Part shown: in pieces, positions 1-8,288 of the stretch | Layout: every line of letters starts with the position of its first letter | How positions within the stretch are numbered: position 1 is the first letter of the stretch | Assembly (NCBI RefSeq): GCF_003105155.1 | Contig: NZ_QETK01000045.1 | Location: 1-35,433, forward strand | DNA from: Pseudomonas sp. SDI | GTDB lineage: Bacteria > Pseudomonadota > Gammaproteobacteria > Pseudomonadales > Pseudomonadaceae | DNA: 35,433 bases | Direction: 5' to 3' | The notes under the pieces: generated by a model | What the model was told of the DNA's origin: nothing | The model's database searches: none | What the model saw: the letters and a program-made list of their open reading frames with translations, nothing else | Program-made: the position numbers and the translations under genes

Positions 1-15
1 AGCCCTGTGCGTTGC

Positions 16-43
16 TGTGGGAGCGGGCTCGTCCCGCGATGGC
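16..43. repeat. REP-like palindromic element
   Basis: The stretch contains GGGAGCGGGCTCGTCCCGCG. In it a GCGGG arm is followed by a short loop and a CCCGC arm. This core is typical of the short dispersed REP elements found in intergenic regions of many Pseudomonas genomes. It lies upstream of the urea transporter gene and outside any convincing coding region. Only one copy is seen in the window, so the family assignment rests on memory of the core motif. Confidence 0.6.
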
Positions 44-112
44 TACCCCCAAAATTCCATGTGGGACCAACAGCCCAAAGAGGCGCCCCACGCCACCCAC
101 CAGACTGCCCCC

Positions 113-1000
113 ATGTACACCAAAAATTTCGTCAACCCTTGCCCAGACTGGGCAACGGCCTTGCTCAACGGCTTCAGCCAGGTGCTGCTGCAGCGTAACC
201 CGCTGTGCGGCCTGTTCTGCCTGCTGGCGATCCTTTTCAGTGCCCCCGAGCTGATCGGCGGCGCGCTGCTCGGCGCACTCGCCGGGTTACTCACTGCGCA
301 GCGCCGCGGCTACAACCGCGTCGACCGCCAGGCCGGGCTGTACAGCTACAACGGCGTACTGATCGGCCTGCTGCTCAGCCATGCCCTGCCCTGGTCGGCC
401 ATCCTGCCACCGCTGATCATCGCCGCTGGCGGCCTGAGCAGCATGCTCGTGCACCAGTGGCTCAAGCGTTCCGGCCCGCAGCAGGTACTTTCGGCGTTTA
501 CCGCGCCGTTCGTGCTGATCGGTTGGGCGGTGCTGCTGGTCGGCGAACCGGGCGCCAGCAGCGCCGCACCGCTCGAACACAACGCGCTGTATGCCCTGGC
601 CCGTGGCCTGGGGCAGATCTTCCTGCTGGATAACCCACTGGCTGGCCTGCTGATCGCCATCGGCCTGCTCCTGGCCAACCGCTACGCGGCGGCCTGGGCG
701 CTGCTCGGCGCGGCCATCGGCGGCAGCGTGGCGCTGATCGGCGGCGAAGCGAGCGCAGCCTACGCCGGGCTGTACGGTTTCAACGCCGCACTGGCGGCGC
801 TGGCCTTCAGCCAGACGCGCCGGCAACCCTGGCTACCGCTGCTGGCGATCAGCCTGGCGATTGCCCTGCAACCGTTGCTGGCACAACTGCCGGTGCCGGG
901 CCTGACCGCACCGTTCATCCTGGCCTGCTGGCTGCTGCAGATCGGCCAACGCGCGCTGCGTCAACCCCTAGGTCGGCGTGCCGACCGCTTGCACAGCTGA
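113..1000 (+). CDS. Urea transporter (UT/SLC14 family)
   Basis: This is an integral inner-membrane protein of 295 aa that probably acts as a channel-like urea permease. The UT fold is an inverted duplication, and both halves are visible. NPLCGL early in the protein is matched by NPLAGL near residue 180, and GLYSYNGVLIGLLLS is matched by GLYGFNAALAALAFS. About ten hydrophobic segments fill the chain. I chose the ATG at 113 because the upstream in-frame extension runs through the REP-like element and has no membrane or family character. No urease or other urea gene is nearby, so it appears to be a stand-alone gene. Family assignment is good; substrate is inferred from the family. Confidence 0.82.
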   Translation: MYTKNFVNPCPDWATALLNGFSQVLLQRNPLCGLFCLLAILFSAPELIGGALLGALAGLLTAQRRGYNRVDRQAGLYSYNGVLIGLLLSHALPWSAILPPLIIAAGGLSSMLVHQWLKRSGPQQVLSAFTAPFVLIGWAVLLVGEPGASSAAPLEHNALYALARGLGQIFLLDNPLAGLLIAIGLLLANRYAAAWALLGAAIGGSVALIGGEASAAYAGLYGFNAALAALAFSQTRRQPWLPLLAISLAIALQPLLAQLPVPGLTAPFILACWLLQIGQRALRQPLGRRADRLHS

Positions 1001-1044
1001 GGCGGTACCCCTAGGCTCAGCGCCATCGTGAAATGGAGTTGAGC

Positions 1045-1869
1045 ATGGATACCCCTTCGAGCTGGCGCGACCGGCTCTACGTTATCGTCTTTCAAAGCGA
1101 CACGGTTGCCGGCCGGCGCTTCGACAGCATCCTCCTGCTGATCATCTTTGCCAGCCTGGTGACGGTGATCCTCGACAGCATCGACGACGTGCACCAGCGC
1201 TACGCCGGCCTGCTGGCGATCATCGAGTGGGGCTTCACTGCGGTGTTCCTGGTGGAATACCTGACGCGCCTGTACTGCTCGCCGAAACCGCTGCGCTACG
1301 CCTTCAGCTTCTACGGGCTGGTCGACCTGCTGGCGATCGTGCCGGGGATCATCGCCCTCTACTACAGCGACGCGCAGTACCTGCTGATCATCCGGGTGAT
1401 CCGCATGCTGCGGATCTTCCGCGTGCTCAAGCTCAGCCCGTACCTCAAGCAGGCCAACTACCTGATGGCGGCGCTGCGCGGCAGCAAGCAGAAGATCATC
1501 GTGTTCCTGCTCAGTGTGTCGACCCTGGTTACCGTGTTCGGCACCCTGATGTACGTGATCGAAGGCCCCGAGCACGGCTTCACCAGCATTCCCAAGGGCA
1601 TCTACTGGGCCATCGTCACCCTGACCACCGTGGGCTTTGGCGACATCGTCCCGAAAACCCCGCTGGGCCAGGTGCTCAGCTCGCTGGTGATGATCACCGG
1701 TTACTCGATCATCGCCGTGCCCACTGGGATTTTCACCGCAGAACTGGCCAACGCGCTGCGCGGCGAACAGTTGCAGCACGACTGCCCGACCTGCCGCAAG
1801 AACAGCCATGAGCATGGCGCGGCGTTCTGTTCGCGCTGCGGCAATGCGTTGTTCAAGAAAATCGAATAA
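1045..1869 (+). CDS. Voltage-gated K+ channel-like ion transporter with zinc-ribbon tail
   Basis: This 274-aa inner-membrane protein has the six-helix voltage-gated cation channel layout. The S4-like helix near residues 115-130 carries regularly spaced arginines (RVIRMLRIFRVLKL). The pore loop has the K+ selectivity filter TTVGFGD at residues 194-200. After the last helix there is a C-terminal tail with CPTC (C247, C250) and CSRC (C262, C265), which looks like a small zinc ribbon. The ATG at 1045 is preferred over one at 1033 because GGAG at 1035-1038 is well spaced from it. The gene stands alone between urea and sulfate transport genes. The physiological role is unknown. Confidence 0.85.
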   Translation: MDTPSSWRDRLYVIVFQSDTVAGRRFDSILLLIIFASLVTVILDSIDDVHQRYAGLLAIIEWGFTAVFLVEYLTRLYCSPKPLRYAFSFYGLVDLLAIVPGIIALYYSDAQYLLIIRVIRMLRIFRVLKLSPYLKQANYLMAALRGSKQKIIVFLLSVSTLVTVFGTLMYVIEGPEHGFTSIPKGIYWAIVTLTTVGFGDIVPKTPLGQVLSSLVMITGYSIIAVPTGIFTAELANALRGEQLQHDCPTCRKNSHEHGAAFCSRCGNALFKKIE

Positions 1870-1889
1870 GCAAAGCACTTTTTAATCTT

Positions 1890-1929
1890 TTTACGACTAA
1901 AGGCCAGCGGCTATAGTCGCTGGCATAAT
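1890..1929 (+). promoter_or_regulatory. Putative sbp promoter with dyad
   Basis: A -35-like TTTACG (1890-1895) and a -10-like TATAGT (1912-1917) are separated by 16 bp, and a T/A-rich stretch lies just upstream. The -10 sits inside a perfect 7-bp inverted repeat, GCCAGCG (1903-1909) and CGCTGGC (1918-1924), so a repressor binding there, or an RNA hairpin in the leader, could affect expression. A second TATAAT-like box (CATAAT) lies at 1924-1929. The next gene is a sulfate-binding protein, a class usually controlled by sulfur supply. No specific regulator site could be recognised. Confidence 0.4.
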
Positions 1930-1962
1930 GCCTTCAACCCTGACGACAACAAGGAATGCGCA

Positions 1963-2961
1963 GTGAAAAAACTCTTCAGTGCCTCGCTTCTCGCCGCCGG
2001 CCTGGCCCTGGGCAACCTGGCCCAAGCCGCGCCGACCCTGCTTAACGTTTCCTACGACGTGATGCGCGACTTCTACAAGGATTACAACGCAGCGTTCCAG
2101 AAACACTGGGAGGCCGAGCACAAAGAGAAGATCGCGGTGCAGATGTCTTTCGGCGGTTCGAGCAAGCAAGCGCGTTCGGTGATCGATGGCCTGCCGGCGG
2201 ATGTCATCACCATGAACATGGCCACTGACATCAATGCCCTGGCGGACAACGGCAAGCTGGTGCCGGACAACTGGGTGACCCGTCTGCCGAACAACAGTGC
2301 ACCGTTCACGTCGGCCACCGTGTTCATCGTGCGCAAGGGCAACCCGAAAGCACTGAAGGACTGGCCGGATCTGCTCAAGGATGGCGTGCAAGTCATCGTG
2401 CCAAACCCGAAGACGTCGGGTAACGGCCGCTACACCTACCTGTCGGCCTGGGGTTATGTGCTGAAGAACGGTGGCGACGAAAACAAGGCCAGGGACTTTG
2501 TCGGCAAGCTGTTCAAGCAGGCGCCGGTGCTGGATACCGGTGGCCGGGCGGCGACCACCACGTTCATGACCAACCAGATTGGCGACGTGCTGGTGACCTT
2601 CGAGAACGAAGCGGAGATGATTGCCCGCGAGTTTGGTCGCGATCAGTTCGAAGTGATCTACCCGAGTGTGTCGGCCGAGGCTGAGCCGCCGGTGAGCGTG
2701 GTGGATAAAGTGGTCGACAAGAAAGGCACCCGGGCGGCGGCCGACGAGTACCTGAAGTACCTGTGGTCGCCTGAAGCGCAGGAAATTGCGGCGAACAACT
2801 ACCTGCGTCCGCGCGATGCGCAGGTGCTGGCCAAGTACACCGACCGCTTCCCGAAAGTGGACTTCCTCTCGGTCGAGAAGACCTTCGGTGACTGGCGCAG
2901 CGTGCAGAAGACCCACTTCAACGACGGTGGTGTGTTCGACCAGATCTATACCGGCCAGTAA
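1963..2961 (+). CDS. sbp: Sulfate ABC transporter, periplasmic substrate-binding protein
   Basis: This 332-aa protein is a periplasmic sulfate (or thiosulfate) receptor for a CysTWA-type ABC importer. A Sec signal peptide ends at about residue 22 (NLAQA, then APTLLNVSYD). The mature part has family signatures: SYDVMRDFY at the start, FGGSSKQAR, NMATDINAL and NPKTSGNGRY, which line the anion-binding cleft in this family. It starts with GTG, and AAGGA at 1951-1955 lies seven bases upstream. The membrane and ATPase subunits are not in the window, so this copy is an orphan receptor with its own promoter. Closely related Sbp and CysP cannot be separated with certainty here. Confidence 0.92.
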   Translation: MKKLFSASLLAAGLALGNLAQAAPTLLNVSYDVMRDFYKDYNAAFQKHWEAEHKEKIAVQMSFGGSSKQARSVIDGLPADVITMNMATDINALADNGKLVPDNWVTRLPNNSAPFTSATVFIVRKGNPKALKDWPDLLKDGVQVIVPNPKTSGNGRYTYLSAWGYVLKNGGDENKARDFVGKLFKQAPVLDTGGRAATTTFMTNQIGDVLVTFENEAEMIAREFGRDQFEVIYPSVSAEAEPPVSVVDKVVDKKGTRAAADEYLKYLWSPEAQEIAANNYLRPRDAQVLAKYTDRFPKVDFLSVEKTFGDWRSVQKTHFNDGGVFDQIYTGQ

Positions 2962-3072
2962 AGGCTAGGGATTCGTCAGACACAGTTTCACAGAAACTGA
3001 AGACGACCGCGGGCAACTTCTAAGGCCTGACAGGCTTCTGGCCACAGGGGATTCAGTGCTAAAGTCGCCGCC

Positions 3073-3462
3073 ATGATATCCCCTGCCGCCACTCACCGCC
3101 CGCTGATTGCCTGGACGCTCTATTTCTGCGTCCTGTTCAATCTGTTCGCCTGCGGTTTGGGCCATGGGCAGATGATGGGCCTGAAACTCAACGGCATCGG
3201 CGGCGGCTTCTGCTCGGCCATGGGCAACCCCGGGCCGACCCTGAAAAACGACTACAGCGATCAGGGCGTCGCCGGCTGGGATAGCCTGCAAACCTGCCCG
3301 GTATGTGCCGCCGCCGTGGTCTGCCTGGCCCTGACGCTGGTGATCGGCTGGCTGCTCGCCGTCGGCCGCCCGCGCCGCTATGCGCGCGAACTGCGCAGCA
3401 AGGCCCCGCCGCGCTATTGCTGGCCCTCGGCCAACCCGCGCGCCTCCCCCACTCTGGTCTGA
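3073..3462 (+). CDS. DUF2946-like small membrane protein, possibly metal-related
   Basis: This is a 129-aa protein with an N-terminal hydrophobic segment (about residues 12-28) and a second one near residues 75-95. Between them lie possible metal ligands: GHGQMMG, a Cys in GGFCSAMG, and CPVC at the start of the second helix. It resembles the DUF2946 family, which in Pseudomonas often sits beside TonB-dependent metal receptors, and here a receptor gene follows 99 bp downstream on the same strand. A -10-like TAAAGT (3060-3065) ends only seven bases before the ATG, so the mRNA might be nearly leaderless. The function is unknown; a role in metal (perhaps copper) handling is inferred from neighbours and residues. 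Confidence 0.65.
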   Translation: MISPAATHRPLIAWTLYFCVLFNLFACGLGHGQMMGLKLNGIGGGFCSAMGNPGPTLKNDYSDQGVAGWDSLQTCPVCAAAVVCLALTLVIGWLLAVGRPRRYARELRSKAPPRYCWPSANPRASPTLV

Positions 3463-3561
3463 CCGCCCCGGCCGCGCCTGCGGCTGCCCGAAACCGGCCC
3501 ATCGTGCCGCAGCTGCGTGACAGCTGCGGCGGGCCGCTGGCTCACTTCCAGAGTTCGCTCC

Positions 3562-5730
3562 ATGACCCACACTTTCCGTACCCCCGGCTGCGCGGCCCTG
3601 CTCTGCGCGCTCTCGTTCAACGCCCTGGCCGACCATGCCGTGACCCTGCCCGAGGTGCAGATCACCGATGTCGAGGACAAGCAGGACGGCGTGCTGCTCG
3701 ACACCCCTTCGCAAACCGGCTCGCGGCTGGGCCTGACACCCCGGGAAACCCCCGCCTCGATCAGCATCGTCAATCACCGCCAGCTGGAGCAACGCGGCGC
3801 GAAGAATACCCAGGACGCCCTGGCCGGGGTGCCCGGCATGACCGCCGCGTCGCCGCCCGGCTCGGCCGGTTCGGTGGCCTACCGGGGCTTTTCCGGGGCG
3901 CAGATCACCCAGCTGTTCAACGGCATCAGCGTGCAGTACGACTCGATTGCCGCGCGCCCGGTCGACAGCTGGATCTACGACCGCGTCGAGGCCATCGGTG
4001 GGCCGTCGAGCTTCCTGTTCGGCGCCGGCGCCGTCGGCGGCTCGATCAACTACATCACCAAGCTGGCCAGCCGCGACGAGGAATTCAACGAAGGTCGCCT
4101 CAGCTACGGCTCCTACGACACTAGCGAAACCGCCTTCGGCTTCAACCACGCGCTGAACGATGGCGACGGCGTGCGCAACTACGCGCGCCTGGACTTCAGC
4201 CACACCCGCAGCAACGGCTACGCCGACCGCGAACAGCGCGACGCCTGGACCGTGGCCTTCTCGCTGCTCACCGACATCAACGACCAGCTCTCGCACACCC
4301 TGGCCGTGGAGTACCAGAACGAGGTGGTCGACAGCCCCTACTGGGGCACGCCGGTACTCAACCCGCTGGGCGGCGAAATGAAGGTCGACGAAAGCCGACG
4401 CTTCGAGAACTACAACGTCGAGGATGGCCGCTACGAGCAGCGCGTGCGCTGGCTGCGCTCGATCACCGAGTACCGCTTCGACGATGCCACGTCCCTGCGC
4501 AACACGCTCTATCACTACAACACCGAGCGTAACTTCCGTAACCTCGAAACCTACGCCTACAGCGCCGACAACAGCCATGTGAACCGCTCCGGCGCGCTGC
4601 TGCAACGCCACGACCAGGAGCTCAACGGTAACCGCCTGGAACTGCTGCACGAGGGCCAGCTGTTCGGCCGGCGCAGCCAGTGGTCGAGCGGGCTGGATTA
4701 CAGCCACAACGTGCAGATGACCTACCCGCGCTCAATCAACAAGGTGTTCGACAGCGTTGACCCGGCCAACTTCGCACCGGGTCATTTCTATGACCTGAAC
4801 GGCATGGTTCCCGGCTATGACAAGAACCGCCAGAACACCGTGAATACCTGGGCGGCGTTCGTCGAGAACCGCCTGCAACTGAGCGACCGGCTGTCGCTGC
4901 TGAGCGGCCTGCGCCATGACAGCATCGACCTCGACGTGCACAACTACCGCACGGTCGATGCCAACAATCCGCTGGACTTCAAGCGCAGCTACGAGCCGAC
5001 CACCGGGCGCATCGGCCTGGTCTACGCGCTGACCCCGGCGGCCAACGTCTACGTGCAGTACAGCACCGCCGCCGACCCGCCCGCGGGCATCCTCAGCACT
5101 GCCAGCTTTGCCACAGTGCGCAACTTCGACCTGAGCACCGGCAAGCAGATCGAAGTCGGCAGCAAGTTCGACTTCCTCGACGGCCTTGGCTCGGCAACCA
5201 TCGCCGCCTACCAGATCGAGCGCAAGAACCTCGCCACCGCCGATCCGGGCAACCCCGGCGTAACCCAGCCGGTGGGCAAGCAGTCGTCACGCGGGGTGGA
5301 AGTCGCGGCCTCGTTGCGGGTGACGCCGCAGTTGCTGGCCGAGGGCAACGTTGCCTATGTCGACGCACAGTACGACGAGTTCAACGAGAACGTCGGCGGG
5401 CGCAGCGTGTCGCGCAAGGGCAACACCCCGACCAACATTCCCGAGCGCGTCGCCAACCTGTGGCTGACCTACGACATCGACCCGAGCTGGCAGATCGGCG
5501 CCGACAGTCGCTACGTGTCGTCGGTGTATGCCGACGCAGCGAACACCCGCTATGCGCCGTCGTACACGGTGTTCGGCGCTTTCGTCGGCTACAAGGTGGA
5601 TGACGACACGCGCATTACCGCGCGGGTGCGCAACCTGACCGACGAGGTGTACGCCCGCTGGACCTCCTCCAGCATGCTCTACCTCGGCGCGCCGCGAACC
5701 CTGGAACTGGCGGTGCAGACCCGCTTCTGA
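3562..5730 (+). CDS. TonB-dependent receptor (siderophore or metal-chelate uptake)
   Basis: This 722-aa outer-membrane receptor should import a metal chelate using TonB energy. The signal peptide ends at about residue 23 (FNALA, then DHAVTLPE), followed by a TonB-box-like LPEVQIT. The plug domain spans roughly residues 50-170 (ETPASISIVN, QDALAGVPGM, RVEAIGGPSSFLFGAGAVGG). The rest is a 22-strand barrel ending in the terminal aromatic residue (QTRF). I chose the ATG at 3562 because signal-peptide structure begins there; the upstream in-frame extension is arginine-rich and unlikely. Its plug resembles siderophore receptors more than the copper receptor OprC, but the ligand cannot be told. It forms an apparent unit with the DUF2946-like gene and the PepSY gene. 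Confidence 0.9.
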   Translation: MTHTFRTPGCAALLCALSFNALADHAVTLPEVQITDVEDKQDGVLLDTPSQTGSRLGLTPRETPASISIVNHRQLEQRGAKNTQDALAGVPGMTAASPPGSAGSVAYRGFSGAQITQLFNGISVQYDSIAARPVDSWIYDRVEAIGGPSSFLFGAGAVGGSINYITKLASRDEEFNEGRLSYGSYDTSETAFGFNHALNDGDGVRNYARLDFSHTRSNGYADREQRDAWTVAFSLLTDINDQLSHTLAVEYQNEVVDSPYWGTPVLNPLGGEMKVDESRRFENYNVEDGRYEQRVRWLRSITEYRFDDATSLRNTLYHYNTERNFRNLETYAYSADNSHVNRSGALLQRHDQELNGNRLELLHEGQLFGRRSQWSSGLDYSHNVQMTYPRSINKVFDSVDPANFAPGHFYDLNGMVPGYDKNRQNTVNTWAAFVENRLQLSDRLSLLSGLRHDSIDLDVHNYRTVDANNPLDFKRSYEPTTGRIGLVYALTPAANVYVQYSTAADPPAGILSTASFATVRNFDLSTGKQIEVGSKFDFLDGLGSATIAAYQIERKNLATADPGNPGVTQPVGKQSSRGVEVAASLRVTPQLLAEGNVAYVDAQYDEFNENVGGRSVSRKGNTPTNIPERVANLWLTYDIDPSWQIGADSRYVSSVYADAANTRYAPSYTVFGAFVGYKVDDDTRITARVRNLTDEVYARWTSSSMLYLGAPRTLELAVQTRF

Positions 5731-5776
5731 CGGATCGGGCCGGGGCCAGGGGCCCCGGCTTGCGAGGAGTTGTGCG

Positions 5777-7231
5777 ATGAAGCGTTACCTGTACCTGTGG
5801 CATCGCTGGCTGGGGATTGCCCTGTGCCTGTTCATGGCGCTGTGGTTCTTCTCCGGGATGGTGATGCTGTATGTCGGCTACCCGAAACTCACCCCGCGCG
5901 AGCACCTCGCGCACCTGCCGCCGCTGAGCGCGCAGCCCTGCTGCGTGGCGCTGGCGGCGGCCATGCAGGCGGCCGACAGCCAGCGCACGCCAACGCGGAT
6001 CCGCCTCAGCACGGTGGCTGGCGAGCCGCGCTACCTGTTCAGCTATGCCGGCCGCGAGAACGTGGCGGTCAGTGCACTCAGCGGGCAGAAGCTGGCGCCG
6101 AGCGACCGTGCGCAAGCCCTGGCCAGTGCCCAGCAGTACGCGCCAGCAACGCCGCTGAGCTATCGCGGGCTGGTGCAGGAAGACCTCTGGAGCCACTCGC
6201 GGGCGCTGGATGCCGACCGACCGCTGCAACGGGTCGAGCTGGACGATGCGGCGAATACCTTGCTGTACATCTCCGGGCAGACCGGCGAAGTGGTGCGCGA
6301 CGCCACGGCGCTGGAGCGTGGCTGGAACTATGTGGGTGCCTGGCTGCACTGGCTGTATCCGCTGCGCGGACTCGGCCTGGACCGGCTGTGGAGCAACCTG
6401 GTGATCTACCTGTCGCTGGCCGCGACGCTGATGGCGCTGCTGGGCGCGGTGATCGGCGTGTTGCGCTGGCGCTTTCGCCAGCCGTATCGCAGCGGCTCGC
6501 GCACGCCGTATCGCGGCTTTGCCCGCTGGCATCATCTGGGCGGCTTGCTGTTTGGTGGGCTGGCGATCACCTGGATCTTCAGCGGCTTGATGTCGATGAA
6601 CCCGTGGCAGCTGTTCGGCTCGGCGACACCGTTGAAGGTGGCGGCGTATCAGGGTGGTGCGTTGGCACCCGCAGCGTTCCCGTTGTCAGCCGCGCAGGTA
6701 CTGGAGCGCTTTGCCGCCCAGGGGTTCAGGGCGCGTGAGCTGGAGTGGCGGTTGGTCGGCGGCGCCGGCTATGTGGTCGGCTTCGATGGCGCTGGCGGCA
6801 CGCGCCTGCTGTCGATGGCAGATGGCGCGGTGCTGAATCGCTTGCCGCGCGAGGTGCTGGAACAGGCTGCGGCAGCGGTGCATCCGGGTGGGGTCGGCGA
6901 GCTGCTGGAGGGGTATGACTTCTACTACTACGCACGGGCCGAGCAGAGCATGCTCGGGCACCTGGACAAGCGTTTGCCGATGCTACGGGTGAAGTTCGAC
7001 GACGCCCAGCAGAGCTGGCTGCACCTGGACCTGTATACCGGGGAAGTGCTCGGGGTGCTGGACCGGCCACGCCGGGCGTCGCGCTGGTTGTTTGCCTTGC
7101 TGCACAGTTGGGACTGGCTACCGCTGCTGGAACGCCGGCCGCTGTGGGATGCCTGGATGATCGGCTTGAGCCTGGGCGGCTTGTTGATCAGTGTGAGTGG
7201 CGTGGTGCTGGGCTGGCGGCGCTTGCGCTAG
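5777..7231 (+). CDS. PepSY-domain membrane protein, ferric/siderophore reductase-like
   Basis: This 484-aa inner-membrane protein begins with the PepSY-associated transmembrane signature (YLWHRWLGIALCLFMALWF). It has further helices around residues 190-230, 250-275 and 455-480. Histidines at helix ends (HRWLG, GAWLHWLYP, ARWHHLGGL, LLHSWDWLP) are arranged as in b-haem-binding reductases such as FoxB/FsrB, which release iron from imported siderophores at the inner membrane. It follows the TonB receptor by 46 bp and has GAGGAG at 5764-5769 before its ATG, so co-transcription is likely. The reductase function is inferred from the family and this pairing; substrate metal is not shown. Confidence 0.8.
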   Translation: MKRYLYLWHRWLGIALCLFMALWFFSGMVMLYVGYPKLTPREHLAHLPPLSAQPCCVALAAAMQAADSQRTPTRIRLSTVAGEPRYLFSYAGRENVAVSALSGQKLAPSDRAQALASAQQYAPATPLSYRGLVQEDLWSHSRALDADRPLQRVELDDAANTLLYISGQTGEVVRDATALERGWNYVGAWLHWLYPLRGLGLDRLWSNLVIYLSLAATLMALLGAVIGVLRWRFRQPYRSGSRTPYRGFARWHHLGGLLFGGLAITWIFSGLMSMNPWQLFGSATPLKVAAYQGGALAPAAFPLSAAQVLERFAAQGFRARELEWRLVGGAGYVVGFDGAGGTRLLSMADGAVLNRLPREVLEQAAAAVHPGGVGELLEGYDFYYYARAEQSMLGHLDKRLPMLRVKFDDAQQSWLHLDLYTGEVLGVLDRPRRASRWLFALLHSWDWLPLLERRPLWDAWMIGLSLGGLLISVSGVVLGWRRLR

Positions 7232-7283
7232 AACGAACGCCGCTCCAGCGTCTACAAAAGCGGAGCCAGACAGCCTGAAATCG

Positions 7284-8207
7284 TCAGCCTTTGAACACCA
7301 ACGCCTTCAACCCACCCGCCACATCGCGGTCAGGAAACTCCGGCGGGTTCTCCAGCCGCTGCACAAACACCAACCCCGGTGCATGCTCGGCCATGCCCTC
7401 GATCAAAAAGTCCGGCCCAATCGCCGGGTCGTTCACACAGGCCAGCACCGTCCCCCCCTCAGCGAGCAACTCCGGCAAGCGTCGCAGGATCTTCTGATAA
7501 TCCTGGGTCAGCACAAAGCTGCCCTTCTGGAACGTCGGCGGATCGATGATCACCAGGTCGTACGGACCCGACTTGCGCACCTTGCCCCACGACTTGAACA
7601 GCTCATGCCCGAGGAAGCCCACGCGCCCCAGGTCATGCCCGTTCAAGCGGTGGTTGTCGCGACCGCGGCTCAACGCTGAACGTGCCATGTCCAGGTTCAC
7701 CACCTGCTCCGCACCGCCGGCAATGGCCGCCACCGAAAAACCACAGGTGTAGGCAAACAGGTTCAGCACGCGCTTGCCCGGCGCCTGCTCGCGCACCCAG
7801 CGCCGGCCATACCGCATGTCGAGGAACAACCCAGTGTTCTGCTTAATCCCCAGGTCCAGCTGATAGCGCAAACCGTCTTCGTCGATCACCCGCTGCTCGC
7901 ATGGCTCGCCGAGCAACCATTGGCCCGGGCTCTCCGGCAGGTAGCGATGCTGGATCAGGATCGATGCCCGCGGCCACTCGGCAGCCGCGGCCAAATCCCG
8001 CAGCATCTGCTCCAGAGCGGCCAGTTGTCCGTCCGGCGGCTCGCGGAACAACGACACCAGCAGCACGCCTTGCAACCAGTCCACGGTGATCTGCTCCAAC
8101 CCCGGCCAGCAGCGCCCACGGCCATGGAATACCCGGCGGGTCTCGGCAGGAGCTGGGCTCAGGGCACCCACCAGGTGGGCATGCAATGTAGCGATTTCAG
8201 GGGTCAT
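7284..8207 (-). CDS. Class I SAM-dependent (rRNA-type) methyltransferase
   Basis: This 307-aa cytoplasmic enzyme has the RlmI/RlmK-type Rossmann methyltransferase core. Visible motifs are NTGLFLDMRYGR before the fold, motif I VLNLFAYTCGFSV, an acidic SAM-ribose contact in VVNLDMARSAL, and the DPPTF motif (IIDPPTFQKG) that corresponds to the (N/D)PP(Y/F) catalytic motif. The PUA domain of full RlmI is absent and the N-terminal part is short, so it is an RlmI/K-like paralogue rather than RlmI itself. The start at 8207 (MTPEIATLHAHL) is favoured over a longer, arginine-rich extension. It is convergent with the PepSY gene. The target base is unknown. Confidence 0.8.
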   Translation of the reverse strand: MTPEIATLHAHLVGALSPAPAETRRVFHGRGRCWPGLEQITVDWLQGVLLVSLFREPPDGQLAALEQMLRDLAAAAEWPRASILIQHRYLPESPGQWLLGEPCEQRVIDEDGLRYQLDLGIKQNTGLFLDMRYGRRWVREQAPGKRVLNLFAYTCGFSVAAIAGGAEQVVNLDMARSALSRGRDNHRLNGHDLGRVGFLGHELFKSWGKVRKSGPYDLVIIDPPTFQKGSFVLTQDYQKILRRLPELLAEGGTVLACVNDPAIGPDFLIEGMAEHAPGLVFVQRLENPPEFPDRDVAGGLKALVFKG

Positions 8208-8288
8208 GGCAACGGTCGCAGGGGCAAAGCGGCATATTCTAGCGCGTCCGCCCCGGGATCCGTGCATGCCGTGGCAATCCCACTCAGC

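Noticed and set aside
2965..4707. A 580-codon open frame on the minus strand opposite the TonB-dependent receptor
   Set aside because: It is Ala/Arg/Gly/Val-rich with no domain, starts and ends inside the clear receptor gene and DUF2946-like gene, and is the antisense shadow expected in GC-rich DNA.
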